From positions 22,316,968 through 22,380,967 of the forward strand of contig NC_036456.1 in the NCBI RefSeq assembly GCF_002775205.1: a stretch of 64,000 nt of DNA, written 5' to 3'. The stretch is from Xiphophorus maculatus. Its lineage: Eukaryota; Chordata; Actinopteri; Cyprinodontiformes; Poeciliidae. The stretch's first letter is position 1; every line of letters begins with the position of its first letter. The notes beneath the pieces were generated by a model. It was given only the letters and a program-made list of their open reading frames with translations, was not told where the DNA came from and ran no database searches. Both the position numbers and the translations under genes were made by a program. Below, piece by piece: positions 45,083 to 59,130 of this stretch.

Positions 45083-46245
45083 TTTATTGAAACGTAGTAA
45101 AACAGTGTAAATAACTTTTTTAATTACAGTTATCAAATAGAAGAATTTTTCAAAACAAAACTATGTACAAAATTTTTTTTTCTTGCAGAACAAATAAACA
45201 ATTGTGAAAAACCACCAGAGAACAATGAACATGTTCAACACAGAGAAGCAGAACTTCCTGATCTTCGTGTTAGTCTTCAAAACGGTTTCTGTCCGGCTGA
45301 AGACAGAAACGGTTCACACTGTGGACGACACCGCTGGGTTTATTTGGTAATATACTTCTGTTTGCACCACAAACAAATCCTCCGCTTGGCCCCTGCTGCT
45401 CCTCCAAACTATCTGGGCCTGCGTTTCCTGGATGTGCCGGGTTGAGGAGGAGCTGCTGCTGTCCTTTATTATCTCCTCCATTGGTTTCTCACTGAGAAAT
45501 TGATATTTCCCCTCTTGCTATGGCCAGCATTTTGAAAATGATGTAACTATTCACAGCGGAAATGTCAATGAAATGGTACAAAAAAAGATCTTATACCGCT
45601 TCATGGTCTTTTCTCTGAATAGTATTGGATCAGAGCATCTGACAAATCGACTCCTCCCATGAATTTATTAGTCTTTCACAGTCAGGCTCAGTAACTTCGT
45701 TCACCACCCACTGCCCTGCCTGACTCTCCTCTCGGTTTCTCCTCTGTCAGCTCTGTGAAAGGTACGGCAGACCGTCTCCTCCTTGGTTAAAGTCCTTCCA
45801 CTTGACCAGTAGGAGTCCGTTTTTCCGTATCCGCCTCATTTCTCCCCACAGACGGTTGTTCTGTGTTGTTTTGAGGAATCCCGCCAATTTTGGCGGACGG
45901 CGCCACATGCAGCAGTGTTGTTGGAAAACAGTTTTTGAAATAAGTAAGGGCTACTGTAGAAATGATCCACATATAAATGATGGCCCTTTCCTAGAAGTCC
46001 AGACTCCATGAGGTCCATGACAGACGTGATGCTGAGGCCCTCATCTCGGACTACGCCAGTGTCTCCATGCATACCCAGTCCTGGAATCTGCCAAACATCG
46101 TTTATGCCCAAAACCTGGGAAGTTTGGGTATAAACAAGGACATGGCGAACTGAGTCAGCAGTTAATGTTTCCCATCTGACAGCAGCCTGACGGCGCTCAG
46201 TTCCACCAGAAACCTTTGTTTGACATTCTCCTGGTGGCATTTCTC
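45083..46245 (-). pseudogene. piggyBac-like transposase relic, frameshifted
   Basis: Reading right to left, 46240-45836 gives an open stretch with the piggyBac (DDE_Tnp_1_7) signature LLGKGHHLYVDHFYSSPYLF and later CGAVRQNW. After a frame break, LLLVKWKD follows. MGGVDLSDALIQYYS is at about 45661-45616, and then, after further breaks, HFIDISAVNSYIIFK at about 45590-45540. A Cys-containing tail region (about 45330-45360) and a minus-strand AATAAA (45083-45088) follow. Multiple frameshifts and stops make it inactive. I do not see the TTAA-flanked ends with confidence. Confidence 0.85.
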
Positions 46246-49200
46246 GTTAGTAAAGGATGTGCAGGAATCCCGCGCAGGACGCTAACGGGGGACGACGTGT
46301 GGCAAAGGTTGAGGCGAAGGCTTCTCAGAACCGAACCCTGATGACGGCGCAGAGACGCTTGACCTCTTGTACATGGAAGGAAGGGAAAAAGTCTCAGAAA
46401 TCACGTCAGTGTTTGTCCTCATCGTTGTTCCTGCTTCGCTACGTCATTGGATAACCTTTGTGGAGTAAACCTTGCTCTGATTGGCTGGTGGCAGTCAGGG
46501 GAAATGTCACGGTCGGATGTGGTTGGTGTGTCATTTATGCCCCTGAGGACGGAAGTGAAGCCCTAAAGGCTTTCTTCATATTTTAAATAGCATTTGGTCT
46601 GAATGAGGACTTTAAAGTCCTTAAGTCTAAACTTTGAGGAGTTACTGCATCTTCACACGGTTTTTGCACCAGCAGTCTGCAAAGCAAGCATCAACAATAT
46701 ATAGAGCACCTATTCATAAATAATCTTTTCTCGACAGATTCCAAATCAAATTGCCGTTTATCAAACATTACATCAAGTTTGGCTCATTATTCAGTTGAAG
46801 GTTTTCTATCTAAGGAATCCCAGCAGATTGTTTCCATTCTTTGACTTGCAGCATTAATTCCTCCTGGATGAACATGAGAGCAGAAACCTGTTAAAGTTCA
46901 ACAGGAAGAAACTTCAGCAGAAGCAGAACTTCGGTGTGAGCAACAACCAGCCACAACTGACTGGTTATCTGGGAAAACAGATCGAAGAAAAACACCGAAG
47001 AATCAGTGACTTCATCAGTTCAGAAACAACTGAACTGAGAATTTCTGGGTTCAGGATCCGTTTCATTTGGCTTCATTTAACTTTTAACAGTTTGCACAAA
47101 GTTTACATCAATTTCTCCTCAACCAGGAAGATTTTCTGTAACTAGAGAGAAAATCGGCTGGTGAACCAGTTGGTTTGATTTTATTTTTATTTTATTCCAA
47201 ACTGGTTTTTAAAAACAGGAAAACAAGCAACCAGTAGGACAGAGAAAAGATGTTGACACATAATTAGAACAAAATTACTTGTTTACTTGTGAACATTTAT
47301 TTATTTTTAATCTGGTTGATGTTTGGGCATTGTTTTAGTTCCATATTCAGTTTGTTCTTTGTTTGACTCCAGTTACAGTAAAATCTTTTCATAGTTGTTC
47401 AGATGCCATATATTTGAAATTTAGTGTTAAATTCAACCTTCCCTTTTATAAACCATTTCCTGAAGATGTTTAACAGATTATAACAGATTTTATACATAAA
47501 TATCATTTCACATTGTCCTGAGTTTTTATTAAATTAGACTTGACAAATAAAAGGTTTGTGTGTGTAAGAAAACTAGCATTGTGTATTCCTCTGATGGCTC
47601 TTTGTTGCATTACTGTTAGTGGTTGTCATGTTGATTTATATGCATTGGGGAGAAACACACAGCTGGTTATTGACATAACCAGTATAAATAATAATACCTG
47701 CAGTGACAAAGAAATGTCATGTATTTTTGCATGACAATGTACCACTTTTCCTCTGCATTGCTCTCCTCTGGGTATTTACATGCCGTCTTTGAGTCCTGAC
47801 AGTAATTCTTATGTAAATAGTTCGTAAAGTAAAAGGTCACGCTGCTCTGAATGTCAGATTGCGGCTCGTTGTTTGTTCAGGATGACAGTCAGGTTTCACG
47901 TCAGCAGGAAGGTGACATGAGGGCAGAACCCTCAACAAGCCGGCGGGTCGCTGGAGGTCAGCGCCGCCGCGCCGCCTCTTCAAGTCTGGAGCGTATTAAT
48001 CAGCTGAACTGCTAAATGAATACAGATGAGGCTCTTAAAGCTCATGTAAATTCATGGCGGTGATTCTAGTTGTTCTTAACAGGTCAGGAGATCTGGCTGT
48101 GCAACGCGGCTCTGATGAACCTTTCAGCGTTGGAAACAACGGCTGCTAACCGTAAACCGGACAAACAACAAGAAATCCACTTCAAGGGCTTATTTAATTC
48201 AAATATGGATTTTATTTGCACATTTAAAAGACCGACTTGTGTTCACATTGGGAGAAAATCTTTAAACACAAAGTGGTTGGTCCTTGAAAATAACGGCTAA
48301 CTGACGTATGGAGCTTCAGACGAAAGGCTTAAAAACTCGTATTTGTCAGGTGGGATTTAAAGTGATTCATGGTGAAGCTTTTAATACCAACTGGAGGCGA
48401 ATCAGGACAGCAACGATCAATACTCCATCACAGGCAGCAGGCAGGTGTTTAAGGTCCAAAGACAGTTTAATTATAATAAGGAATTTGAATTGATTCATGG
48501 AAAACGATGGATGGAAATATTGAAAAACTCAAAGGGCTGTTTCACATTTCCCTCCAAATATCTTATTGAACTCAAGAGTTTTATGAATTCAAAGCACAAC
48601 TGAAAGTTTATATCTGAATGACTGAAACAAAGAATTTTAGAGCTGACCATTCAGGATTTAAACCCCTTCAATGTGATAAAATTAAAACAATTCTGCAAAG
48701 AGGAGTGGATGAAATCCTGAAAACGTCACGTCTCACATGTACAGCGTATGTGAGCCACTATTACACAGTAACCCAATAATAAAATTAATCTCATTCTAAT
48801 GAATAAAGAGCTTAACTGATAAAGATTCACTCGCCTCGACATGCTGAATGCTTAAAACTCTCAGTGAAACTGATGGCTTGAAATACTTTCTGATGATTTT
48901 CTGATTCTCCAGCCTCAGAAATGAAACATGTTAAATAAAAACACTGTGAACTCGAAGCTAAATCAGAAAAACAAATAATGAAAAACAAAAGTGAATTCCA
49001 CTTGATCCTGTTCAGAAAGTAAGTACATTAAAAATGAAACACTAAATTGAAGAGACAAACCTTCATGTTTTACAAAATCCAATTATTTGACCAACATTTA
49101 ATAACATGTTTATTTTTTCAATATATCCACAAATATTCATGGAAATGTCTGAAAAAAACTATTTTCTTAAATCCTAACAAAGTTCCTCCAGTCTGAAGTA

Positions 49201-52200
49201 ACATCTGTGAAAACTGAAGGCCCAGAACCAGGCTTTCTCAGCAGAACCTTCTCAGGTTCCCTCATGGTGTCACGTTTCTCCAGTCAGTTTGAAGCGACGC
49301 ATCAGTACGTCTGGGTGCTTCTCATCTTGGACCAGGTGTTTGTGTTACAACCTTTGGAAACAGGAACATTACACAATATCAAATGTTTAATGTTTAAGAT
49401 GAATGCTTATACTCTGGCAGAAGTTGGTCAAATGGTTATGATTTCCCATTTAACTGGTATAAAACCAGTTAAATGTGATTCAGAGAAACTTTTCTCACTT
49501 AAGAGCCTGTTATGCTGCCTTTATGGTTATGAGAACAATCAGTAGAGCTGATGTCTTCCTGCTCATGTCTAATGGAAATCAGCTTCCAGTGGCTTGAACA
49601 TCGACGCAGCGTTTTGAAAAGGCAAATGAACAAAACAAGCTAAAAGCCAGACACAGCAGGTGTTTTGTATCATCGCCTGTTGCTCCCTGTGAGCCGGTGA
49701 AAAGCTGATTGAGCCTCTAAAATGAGCATCATAGAGCAGCTCATTGATTTTACTGCTCTGAACCGTCATCATCAACACCGCGGCGTGGAGTCGATACCTG
49801 CGGCCCTCCCTCCAATAACAGCCGTAAGGGGCGTTGATGAGCGCCGTCGTCAGGCCCTTCACTCATGTTTGCTGGTATCGACGGAGACGTTGATGGAGCA
49901 AGCTGACGCCGTGCGTCATCGACGCTTTCTTAATCCTGATTCCACTTCGTTCCTTCAGGAGACAAACAAACTGCAGGAAATCTCTCCAGCGCTGAGCTGC
50001 TTTTAACCCAGGGATCAAGTCTAGAACCTCCAAACGCTCCGCGGGGCCAACACATCACAGCATCTGCTAAATAAGTGAAAACGGCGCCTGCAGACCAGGA
50101 GGGAGGAATTTAAAGCGCTGTGAAGATGATGGAGTCCCATGTGATAAATAACGGCACAGGCAGATTAAGTGGACTGCTGACTTTGACTTTCCAGTGCCGG
50201 TACCGTTAGCAGAGGCCAGTACATCATGTTTATTTCATCATGATCGTCCAGTGGATTTTATGTCTCATAAAACCTTTAATTAACTTTCAAGAGGTGCTAA
50301 AGGCCTCAGCCTTGATCAGACTGTAATTCATCCCATAAAACACGCATTTATTTGTCGCCTCATTAACTTTGGGTCATTACTGATCTGCCTAGAGATGTTA
50401 ACCTCTGGTCCTTCATTTAAACTGTAACTTTAGCAGTGATCCCTGGATATTTACCACAAGCCTGAATGGCTGTAGATAATCTCTGCTACACTTCTAACAA
50501 TAATCTGCTGGCTGCATTTAAATAGATTAAGGAGACACCAAACTGCTTATCCTCTGTCCCCTCCCTCAGGCTTTGCTACTCTAAGAAGGTAAACAAAATA
50601 AATTTTGTTGCCATTTCCAGTTTTCCAGGATTCTTAAAGTTTGCATCGTGTGGCTGTCGATCGTCCCTCTTCTAAACTTCATCAGCTCCCAACGATAATC
50701 TTCATAGTTTGGTTGATAAACTTTAGGACATTTCAACTGGTTTACATCAAAAATAATGTAAAAAAAATCACCTTCTAAGATGTTTTATCCTTTTAATTGG
50801 TTTTAAATCAATAATGATCAACAAAATGTAACATTTTTGACCAAACGAGCCTTAAGGTCACATTGAAAACTGATTTTCACTGTTGCTCCTCTGTTCATGG
50901 CAGGAACATCAGCAACGGTTTCTGAGACAGTAATAGTAATAAAAATGTTTATTAAAAAATGAAAATCAGACATTGCATAATTTAAAACAAAAACAAATGA
51001 AACAGGCCTGGATGTGTATGATTGTATCTGAAACTTAATATTTTCTTCCACAACATTTTGAGCCAATCACTGTTTAATGTCTAATTATGTTCAACCTTTT
51101 CCAGACTGAATATACATCAGTTATTTATTTCTTAAAAGAATTGTGTTTAATCACATTTAAAAAACAATGTTTGATTTTCTTTGGTTAATTTTTCAAACTT
51201 ATTTCCGTCCAACTGAAGTTATTTTATTGGATCCTTCATTCATTAACAACAATGTTGTCCATCATATCATATCATTAATAATTATTCAGTTCCTCTATTC
51301 AGTTCATGATCATGCATATTAACTTAGCCAGTTAATATTGATATAAATATTTACCTAATAAAAACCACATTTGAAAAATACATACAATTAGACAACCAGT
51401 TTCTCTCCAGACTGTTTGTAATGGATTGACTTGGATCAGCTTCGTTCGGCTCTTTGAGGTTAAATTTATGAAAAGTTGAAAAGCTGATGAGTGTTTCCGT
51501 TCCGTCTCGTACATGCAGATCAAATCCATAACGGTTGAATCTGCTGGAGGATTTTCTCTCCATCAACATCCCAGCCTGCAATTCTCCTGTTTCTGTACCG
51601 GCAGGTTGCTGATCGGAGGCCTAATGAACGACCTGCAGCCAGGCTTCATCATGTCTGAACGAAGCTTTCTTCTACTGGATATTTATGATTTTAATCATTT
51701 AGAGTAAATATTTTCCTTCCTTCAGGCTTGAAAACAAACTGTTTTCTAATCATAACCTCGTGACGCTGCCAATCTCCAGCTCTTGCATCTCAAACAGTGA
51801 CGGCTGTCAACTTATTTTCTTGCATCTTGCAAAACAAATTATTGGTGACATTTACAGGAAAATGACTGTTTTTCTCATTTATATTCAAATTACATTCTAA
51901 AAATGTGGAAATAAGAAATAATGAAGTTGATGTTGTTTCTATATGTGCAGGAGAAGCGAACCGGCTTCAGTTCAAATATAGATAAAACAACATAGATGTT
52001 CTGAACATGAGTTATGGACTGTCCTGAGTTTAGACCAGGCTGAAACGGGCTCTAGCCCAGGGCGCCAAGTGTTGGGGCAGCCCCAAAAGATTTCAGTTGT
52101 TTTTTTAATTAAAGCATGTTTTGAAAACATTGTACTTTATTTAAAACTTACATCAGTTGAGGTGTTTTTATTTGATGCAGTTCTATGAATTTAAACAATA

Positions 52201-53527
52201 ATTGATGTTTTAGTAAAAACACAGAGATTTAAGTGTTAACTCCACATTCTGGGCGTTAAAAGAGATTTTACATGTAAAGGTTTGATCATTTTCACTTTGG
52301 GGAACATATTTTATGGAACAACATGGTGCTGTCTGTTGTTTAAAGACATAAACAGGAAAATATGCAGAGAAAAACAATAAGGAGTAAACATTTACCTTCA
52401 TTAGTCTTTGGTTTATTTGTTTAACACGTTACCAGCTTGTCAGATTTGTTGGACCAACAATGAATTAATTGTTAAATTTATTTACACATTTTTATCAGAT
52501 ATTCCATATACCATTGACATAGCTAGCTTCCTGAATGCTAACAGTTCAGTTGCTGGAGTGAATCTCATGTCTTAAGGTTGGAGTGAAGCAGCCAGATAAC
52601 CGGACAGATTATTCCTGAATGTTAAATCCCAGTGGTCCCAGTGCTGGGAATGAGCGCCACAGGCTTTGAACTGGAAATAACTGAGGAAGTTGTAACTCAG
52701 GGGAACCGAGGCGAGAAGAGGAAGAAAAGTCCTGAAGTTGTTCTGCTGAGGTCACATTTTGACTGCAGAGGCAGGAAACCAGTTCAGCTTTTCTTCTTCT
52801 CTAATTATTTCTCAGATTAAGTTAACCGTAAACATGTGAACAGTTATTTCTACTTGTGATTAAAAAAATGAGGCAGGTTGGTAAAGACGGTCCAGTTCTT
52901 CTGTGTTGCTTAGCAGATATTAGCGTCCTGACAACACGGCGTCACGCTCAGTGAACTCTGACCCTGTAAATAAAGGCTGGAGAGAAACGGACCCAGCGCC
53001 GTGTGCAGACGGATCACTGCGCGGCGCTGATATCAGGATCGGGCAGCAGAACCTGGACTCGCTCTCAGACTTCAGCAGGAAGAACATGACAGGCCTGCAG
53101 ATCACCGTGATGTGAGATGAAGGTTAATCCTGCGGAACGTTTTCAGGCTCCCAACTGGAGGCAGAAAGAAAAACACGGAGCTGCCGTTTGTTTCTTTAAA
53201 GGGCATCTAAATACAGACATGAATAATCCATCCTGATAGCCTGCAGGATTTATAGTTTACTGAGGAAACAAAGGAGAATCCAAGGAGCTTCGGAGCAGGA
53301 GAAGCTCTTACTGACGGCTGCGGAGGCTGAGTCCTTTTATACGGATTTGTTTTTACGCCTCTGGTAGATAATCTGGAGCTGGTTGTTTGGTGATTTTAAA
53401 CAACCAGCATCTCTGCTGAGAAACACTTCATACCACAAAAGTCCCCAGAAAATACTGTCATAATCCCTGATTAGTAACTTTAGTTCACCTGTCTACTGAC
53501 AGTAGCTGTGCAGAGGTGGGAACATTT
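46246..53527. other. Intergenic DNA, no gene recognised
   Basis: Short open frames only, none with family features. The stretch 50240-50560 has the look of a possible conserved regulatory block (see findings). Confidence 0.55.
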
Positions 53528-53945
53528 CAGTCAAGTTTATTTATGTCCCACATTTCAGCAACCAGGCAGTTCAAAATGCTTTATATCAAAAAATACAAAG
53601 TCATAGAAACACAGTCAATAATTAAATCATTACATTTTGCCTAGTGGTGTCATCACTCATCAGATTATTGATTAATGTTTCATTGAATATTAATCTAACC
53701 AGCTGGGTTTTAGTCTGGATTTAAAGGAACTCAGTGTTTCTGCTGTTTTGCAGTTTTCTGGAAGTTTGTTCCAGATTTGTGGTGCATAGAAGCTGAATGC
53801 TGCTTCTCCATTTTTGATTCTGGTTCTGGATGTAGATCAGAACCAGAACCTGAGAGGTCTGGAAGGTTGATACAACAGCAGCAGATCTTTAATCCGTTCA
53901 GTGATTTATAAATTACTAGCAGGATTTAAAGTCTCTTCTCTCACT
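53528..53945 (+). mobile_element. Dispersed fish repeat, copy 2
   Basis: Longer copy of the element at 26591. Begins CAAGTTTATTTATG, carries CAGTTTTCTGGAAGTT, GTTCCAGATTTGTGGTGCAT and GATACAACAGCAGCAG, and ends near TTTATAAATTACTAGCAGG. Non-coding. It runs into a minisatellite, which may be expanded from its own 3' part. Confidence 0.7.
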
Positions 53946-53949
53946 GAAG

Positions 53950-54105
53950 GACTGTAGAACTGGGTGGTGTAGAACTGGGTGGTGTAGAACTGGGTGGTGT
54001 AGAACCAGATGGTGTAGAACTGGGTGGTGTAGAACCAGATGGTGTAGAACCGGGTGGTGTAGAACCAGATGGTGTAGAACCAGATGGTGTAGAAGCGGGT
54101 GGTGT
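53950..54105. repeat. 15-bp minisatellite
   Basis: About ten units of GGTGTAGAACTGGGT alternating with GGTGTAGAACCAGAT. The minus strand reads as Ser/Thr/Pro repeats (GSTPPSSTPSGST-like), an artefact of the 15-bp period. Confidence 0.95.
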
Positions 54106-57100
54106 CTCTATCCTCCTGGTTCTAGTCAGAACTCCAGCAGCAGCGTTCTGGACCGTTGGGCTGTCAATCATACCTGTGAAGACGCTGCTGCAGGAATCAA
54201 AGCCACTGGATGAGTTTCTCTGATCTGAGACTTTAGTCTCTGGTTCTGGAAATGTTTTAATGCACCAATTTCATTTAGCACTTTAGCGTTTTAGCTCATT
54301 TTGAAAACGTTTAGCTCTAACTTAGTTTTTCTGTACAAATTCTAAAGCGCTAATTTACTTGACTGTTTTGTAAACATTCAGCTAAATAAATTTTGATGTC
54401 TGTGTTGAAGTTCTGGTCATATTCATGCTCTTATTTTGAAGTGGGAGAGGACTGTTTCCTTTCTTCACATTCTCAATGATGAGACTGATAATCTGCTAAT
54501 TTAGCTTTTATAGGTTTGCAGCACTGTTCTTTGCACTTTGTGATTTTCTTTGAAAATACAAAGTACAACATAAATAAAATACATTATTTGTAGAAAAAAG
54601 AAAATATTTGATTATAGGCTTTGGGATTTAGGAGCAATGAAAACAAAAACTGAGTTTTAAAAACATTTTTCAATATTAATGATTAAAAACTAATTAGTGA
54701 GACCAGTAAAAAGAAAATGAACTGATCTTTATCCTCCTTTCATGCTTTTGCAGAAACTCGTCTGAGTTCAGAGAAAAATGTTTTTATCCTCAATAAAAAA
54801 TTGAAACTATATTTTTATAAAATATTCTACAATATTGTTTAAAAAGCAGAAAGATTCTCTGTAAAGTTGCTACCATCCTAAAGATAAAACAGTTATTTCA
54901 TTCCCTGACATCTGAAAGTGTGAAGTCCTAGAAGTTGCACTGAGTTCCTCTAAAGATAGCAGCTTTCTTGTTCCTCCAGGCAGCATCACAGACGGAGCGA
55001 TGTTTAAAAATACAGCTGCTGCCTTTTATTTTGGCTAATTATCATAAGAACAGCTCCGCAGAGCGCCGCGTCCCGGATCAAAGGAAACATTCCTGATCCG
55101 TCAGATGCAGAACTTGTTTTATACTGACGTTTCCAGCCGAGGACGACATCTCTGTGTGTGTGAGTTCGCTCAGAGTCAAAAGTCACAAACAAGCATAAAG
55201 TTCTGATGGGTCCCTCCTTTCTCCTAATTACCCTCTAATGATCCAGACTTTTAATCTTTAAACTTATCTTGATCAATGCTTCTCAAGGCATTTTTTCTCT
55301 ATTTGATCCTAAACTCAGGGTTTAAACCATCAAAGAACCAACATCTCTGCTGTGGGCAAATTACAAAGCTGCATGCTAACAGTTAGCATAAATGGATATG
55401 TATAGAAAAATAATCTGTGAAAAATGATCTCTTAAAGTTATCTACTGTCAGAGTTCGTCCCAAGGACAAAGGGAGACTGGTGGGAATCCGGTGGGAATCC
55501 GGTGGGAATCCGGTGGGAATAATCTCTTATTCTGTTGATAAGGACGGATGTGGAGGAAAGAGAAATGTAAACTGTTTCCTCTTAGTGCATATAAACTGGT
55601 TATCAGGTTTAGCAGAGATTTTGACTCCATTTATAGCTCAGAATGTCCTTGAATTGATAATAAATAATAGTGCTTTAGTATTTTTTAAATCTATAAGTCT
55701 TTACATAGGAAATTAAAAGGTTTATGTAAGATCAACAAATATGTGACTCTGATTTATTTATCAGTTCTGCAGTAATAGGTTGTAATGTGCTGCTAATATC
55801 AGCTGTGTGTAGAAAATGTCAGTATGGACTGAATAACTGTACAAACCTTCCAGTCTGTAAGAAAGACACATTTATTGAAGTTGAACCTGAAAGATACCAA
55901 AGATAACAGTTTGAAAGTGAAACTAGTTCCGACCAGGTGAAGCCAGTCGTTTAAAACTCGACAGCCAGCAGGTGATCAGATGACGGACGGAGAACGTTTC
56001 TGGTTCTGGGTGAGATCTCTGCTGGACTTCATTCCTGATCCTGACAGATGGAAACAAGTTTGAAACTTCAACTCAAGTTGCATTTAACTTGAAAAAAATG
56101 AAAAAGTTTCAGACTTTGAATTTTGACCTAAAGACTTGAGACTTGAAGTGAATTTGAAGCTCAAAAATGTAAAACTTTACTGTGAATTAGAGAAAAAACT
56201 TGAAACTTTACTTAGATTTCCCGTCAAAGACTTGGACTTGAAAAATATCTTGTGAGCATCTCTGATTCTCGAAGACATCAGAAACTGTTTGTGCACTGAA
56301 ACTCTTTTGTTCGTTTTCCAACTGGCCACATTTTGGAATTTGGGAACAAATAAGTTAAAAACGGCCAAACTCAAAAACCCTGAACAGACAGACAGTAGAA
56401 AAGACCCTGGTTGCTTGAAATGAAAATATAACATAAACTCCTGGTTTGTGACTAAATGCATCATAGAGTAACATATTTGACCAAATAATAAATGTAATGT
56501 AAGGTCAGTCTGGACGGATTTGTCGGATGTGTTTAAGTAACTTGATCACCTTGCAGATTAAACCTTCTTCTGACAATCTAAATATAAAACGACTCAAAGT
56601 TTGAGCTTTTGTTCCTAAACTTCTTCTAAATCTAATTTTCTTCCCCTCTCCAGCTCGTCTTTATCCTAATTAGTCATCCCGATTATTTTCGTGGTTCTGG
56701 CCTGAAAGGCCTGATCTACTTCCTCAGTCGGCACGTGTTGAAGACCATCAGTCTTCCCACCTCGTTACCCTCTCTGTGTTGTCAGAGTGCTGGGGCGATC
56801 GATTCAGAGGCCTAATCTATTGGATAATCAATAGCAGAGCTCATTATGGAGAGTGGGCTCCTGTCTGTTAATAATGTGGGCTTTAGTAGACAGTAAAAGA
56901 GGAAAACAGAGCTGCAGTTTTCATGTGAGGTTTGATTAAAGGACGATTAGAGGTTAGAGGTCTCCTGGAAGTGGCACAGGTGCTTGCTGTAAGGATTAAT
57001 GATGGTGGTGTGTTTTCGCTTCACCTAGCCTGCTAATAAACCAGCTGATGACAGTGTTTCCAGCAGACTCCCGGATCTGAAGTGGTGTCAGACCTCTGAG

Positions 57101-57784
57101 ATCAAACAACAGCCCTTTCCTCCTCCAGAGATCAATGAGAATATTTGAATCAGTAGCAAACAAACATGGAGGTTTTCTCTTGTTGGCAGGTGCTTTTAAT
57201 CAAATCTGATCAAACTATGCAGGTTATTTTTGGACAGAAGAAGATTTTTCCTTCAACCCCTCCAAACAAGCCAGACTAACCGAGGCCCGTAGTTTTCTAC
57301 ACTTAAGGGAAACATTTTCTGGGACCCTCACTCTTGACAAGAAAGCATAGTTAATGTTTTCTAACTCTTATCAGATTCATGAGCAGCAACATTTTCTCCT
57401 ATCGTGTTACTGATAATGTTTTCTCAGTGTGGCATTGTAGGAGCCATTGCTGTTGAGCCAGTCTGTATCAAGTGGGGGCTCGTCCGGGATATTACAGTTT
57501 AAGATTGTTACCTTTTAACTTTGGAGGTGAGGTGTGGCTGACTTTTAGAACACATATTTTTTAAAAATGGTAAAAAAACAACTCACACACACTTAAGCAA
57601 ATATATATAGTATTATGGAGGAAAACAAAAGCCACACTGGACAAAATGGACAAAAAGTGTTCAACTTAAATCTGGGAGAATCTGTCTGAGCAAGATGAGC
57701 CAAAGACGGTTGACATAAACAAAACAAAGAAAATCTCAACTGATTATTGTAGAGCTGGATTCATTATATTTATGAAATTCCCTT
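54106..57784. other. Intergenic DNA, no gene recognised
   Basis: No coding signal. An 11-bp tandem repeat (GGTGGGAATCC, about four units) lies at 55479-55520. A possible conserved regulatory block is at 56640-57020 (see findings). Confidence 0.55.
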
Positions 57785-58080
57785 TTTGATTCTTTGTGGT
57801 ACAGCTGGTTGCACTGATGCCTTGCAGCAGGAACGTCCTGAGTTCAAATTCCAGCCTGGGGTCTTTGGAGTTGGCATGTTCGTCCCACCTAGACGTGTAT
57901 TCTGGCTTCCTCCTAAAGCATAAACACACTCTGTTAAGATAGTTGGTCTCTTTAGGTTGCTTCCAGCCATGAGTGAGAGTGTGATTTTATTATTTGTCCA
58001 GCCTGATGGACAGGTGACCTGTACTTGGTGCCTTTCGTCCAATGGATACTGGAGGTACAGGCAATGGAGGGATGGAAAAT
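57785..58080 (+). mobile_element. SINE-like dispersed fish repeat
   Basis: The 5' part resembles a tRNA-derived Pol III promoter: A-box-like GGTACAGCTGG and B-box-like GAGTTCAAATTCC. The downstream phrases CTGGGGTCTTTGGAG, GGCATGTTCGTCCC and GATGGACAGGTGACCTGT match, in degraded form, a very common fish repeat. I am confident it is dispersed but less so of the SINE label. Confidence 0.6.
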
Positions 58081-58794
58081 CCCTCTTTTTATTCTCTAAA
58101 TTAAATTGATGCTGATCTCTGGTGCTGGAATAAAGGGCCAGTCCAACACAGTACAGTAGTTGTTTGGCTCCTGATTTCAAAGTTAAGATGTTTTTTTGCT
58201 TTATTTTTGCACTTTGAAGCAATCCTTACATCCTGTCAACACTTTCCCTGGACTCTAGAAATGAATCCAAAGTTTCTACACTTTATGACTGATGATGCTC
58301 TTTAGCAGCGACTTCAGAGTCAGATGGAATAATGAGTTGCCGAGTCGGACTCTGTATCATCAGTTTTCTTATAGAACATCTTTCCGTTGCTCATTACTGA
58401 GAAAAATGCACACGCAGTATGTAAATGAAGTAGTTGGCAATTTTGTAATGTATTCCTGAAGCACGGAGTAAATGACTGCATGGAAGTGAACAGCACATCA
58501 GAAACATAATGGGCTCAACATTATGATGATGCAAGTACAAGAAGATGTGAGAAGCATTCCTGTCTTTGCTCTTTTGTCAAACTGCTTGACCTTCCTCATG
58601 GCTGAGAGGACGTTCTGGGTTTCTACTCAAACACTCTCATTTCATCCGTCACTCTCACTTAAAACCCACATTCATGTGTAAATACTTCCCAACATTTCAA
58701 CCTTAAAGATTGTCTCCATATTACGGATTTATACGGCCAACCGTGCAATCACAAAGACTGAACAATCATGGGTCACCTTGGGGAACACCCAACA

Positions 58795-59130
58795 TGGAAA
58801 TGTTGACAGAGGGACAGTTAGAGGATGAATGGATGGAAGAATCGATGGAGCCATTGATCCAGGGACAATGCCTCCATCTAGGGCAGAAGGTAGAGAGAAA
58901 GTTGGAGGTTGGACAGAGCAGTAGAAGAATTGATGGAGGTGTTGATAGACGGATCGTTGGAAGATGGACCAACGAAAGGGTTGATTGAGGCATTGATAAA
59001 GGGACAGTTGGGGGACGGACAGATGGAAGGGAGATTTGAACAATGGACCAAAGATTGATTGAGGCATTGATAGGACAATTGGAAGAAGAAAGGATGATGG
59101 AGGTGTTGACAGATGGACGGACAGGAATCA
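58795..59130. repeat. Degenerate GGAT-rich minisatellite
   Basis: Imperfect units of about 40-70 bp built from TTGATTGAGGCATTGATA, GGACAGTTGG and GATGGAGGTGTTGA phrases. Several open frames on both strands arise from this repetition. Confidence 0.7.

Noticed and set aside
57785..57870. Functional tRNA gene
   Set aside because: Only degraded A- and B-box-like words, no cloverleaf; it fits a SINE-like repeat.
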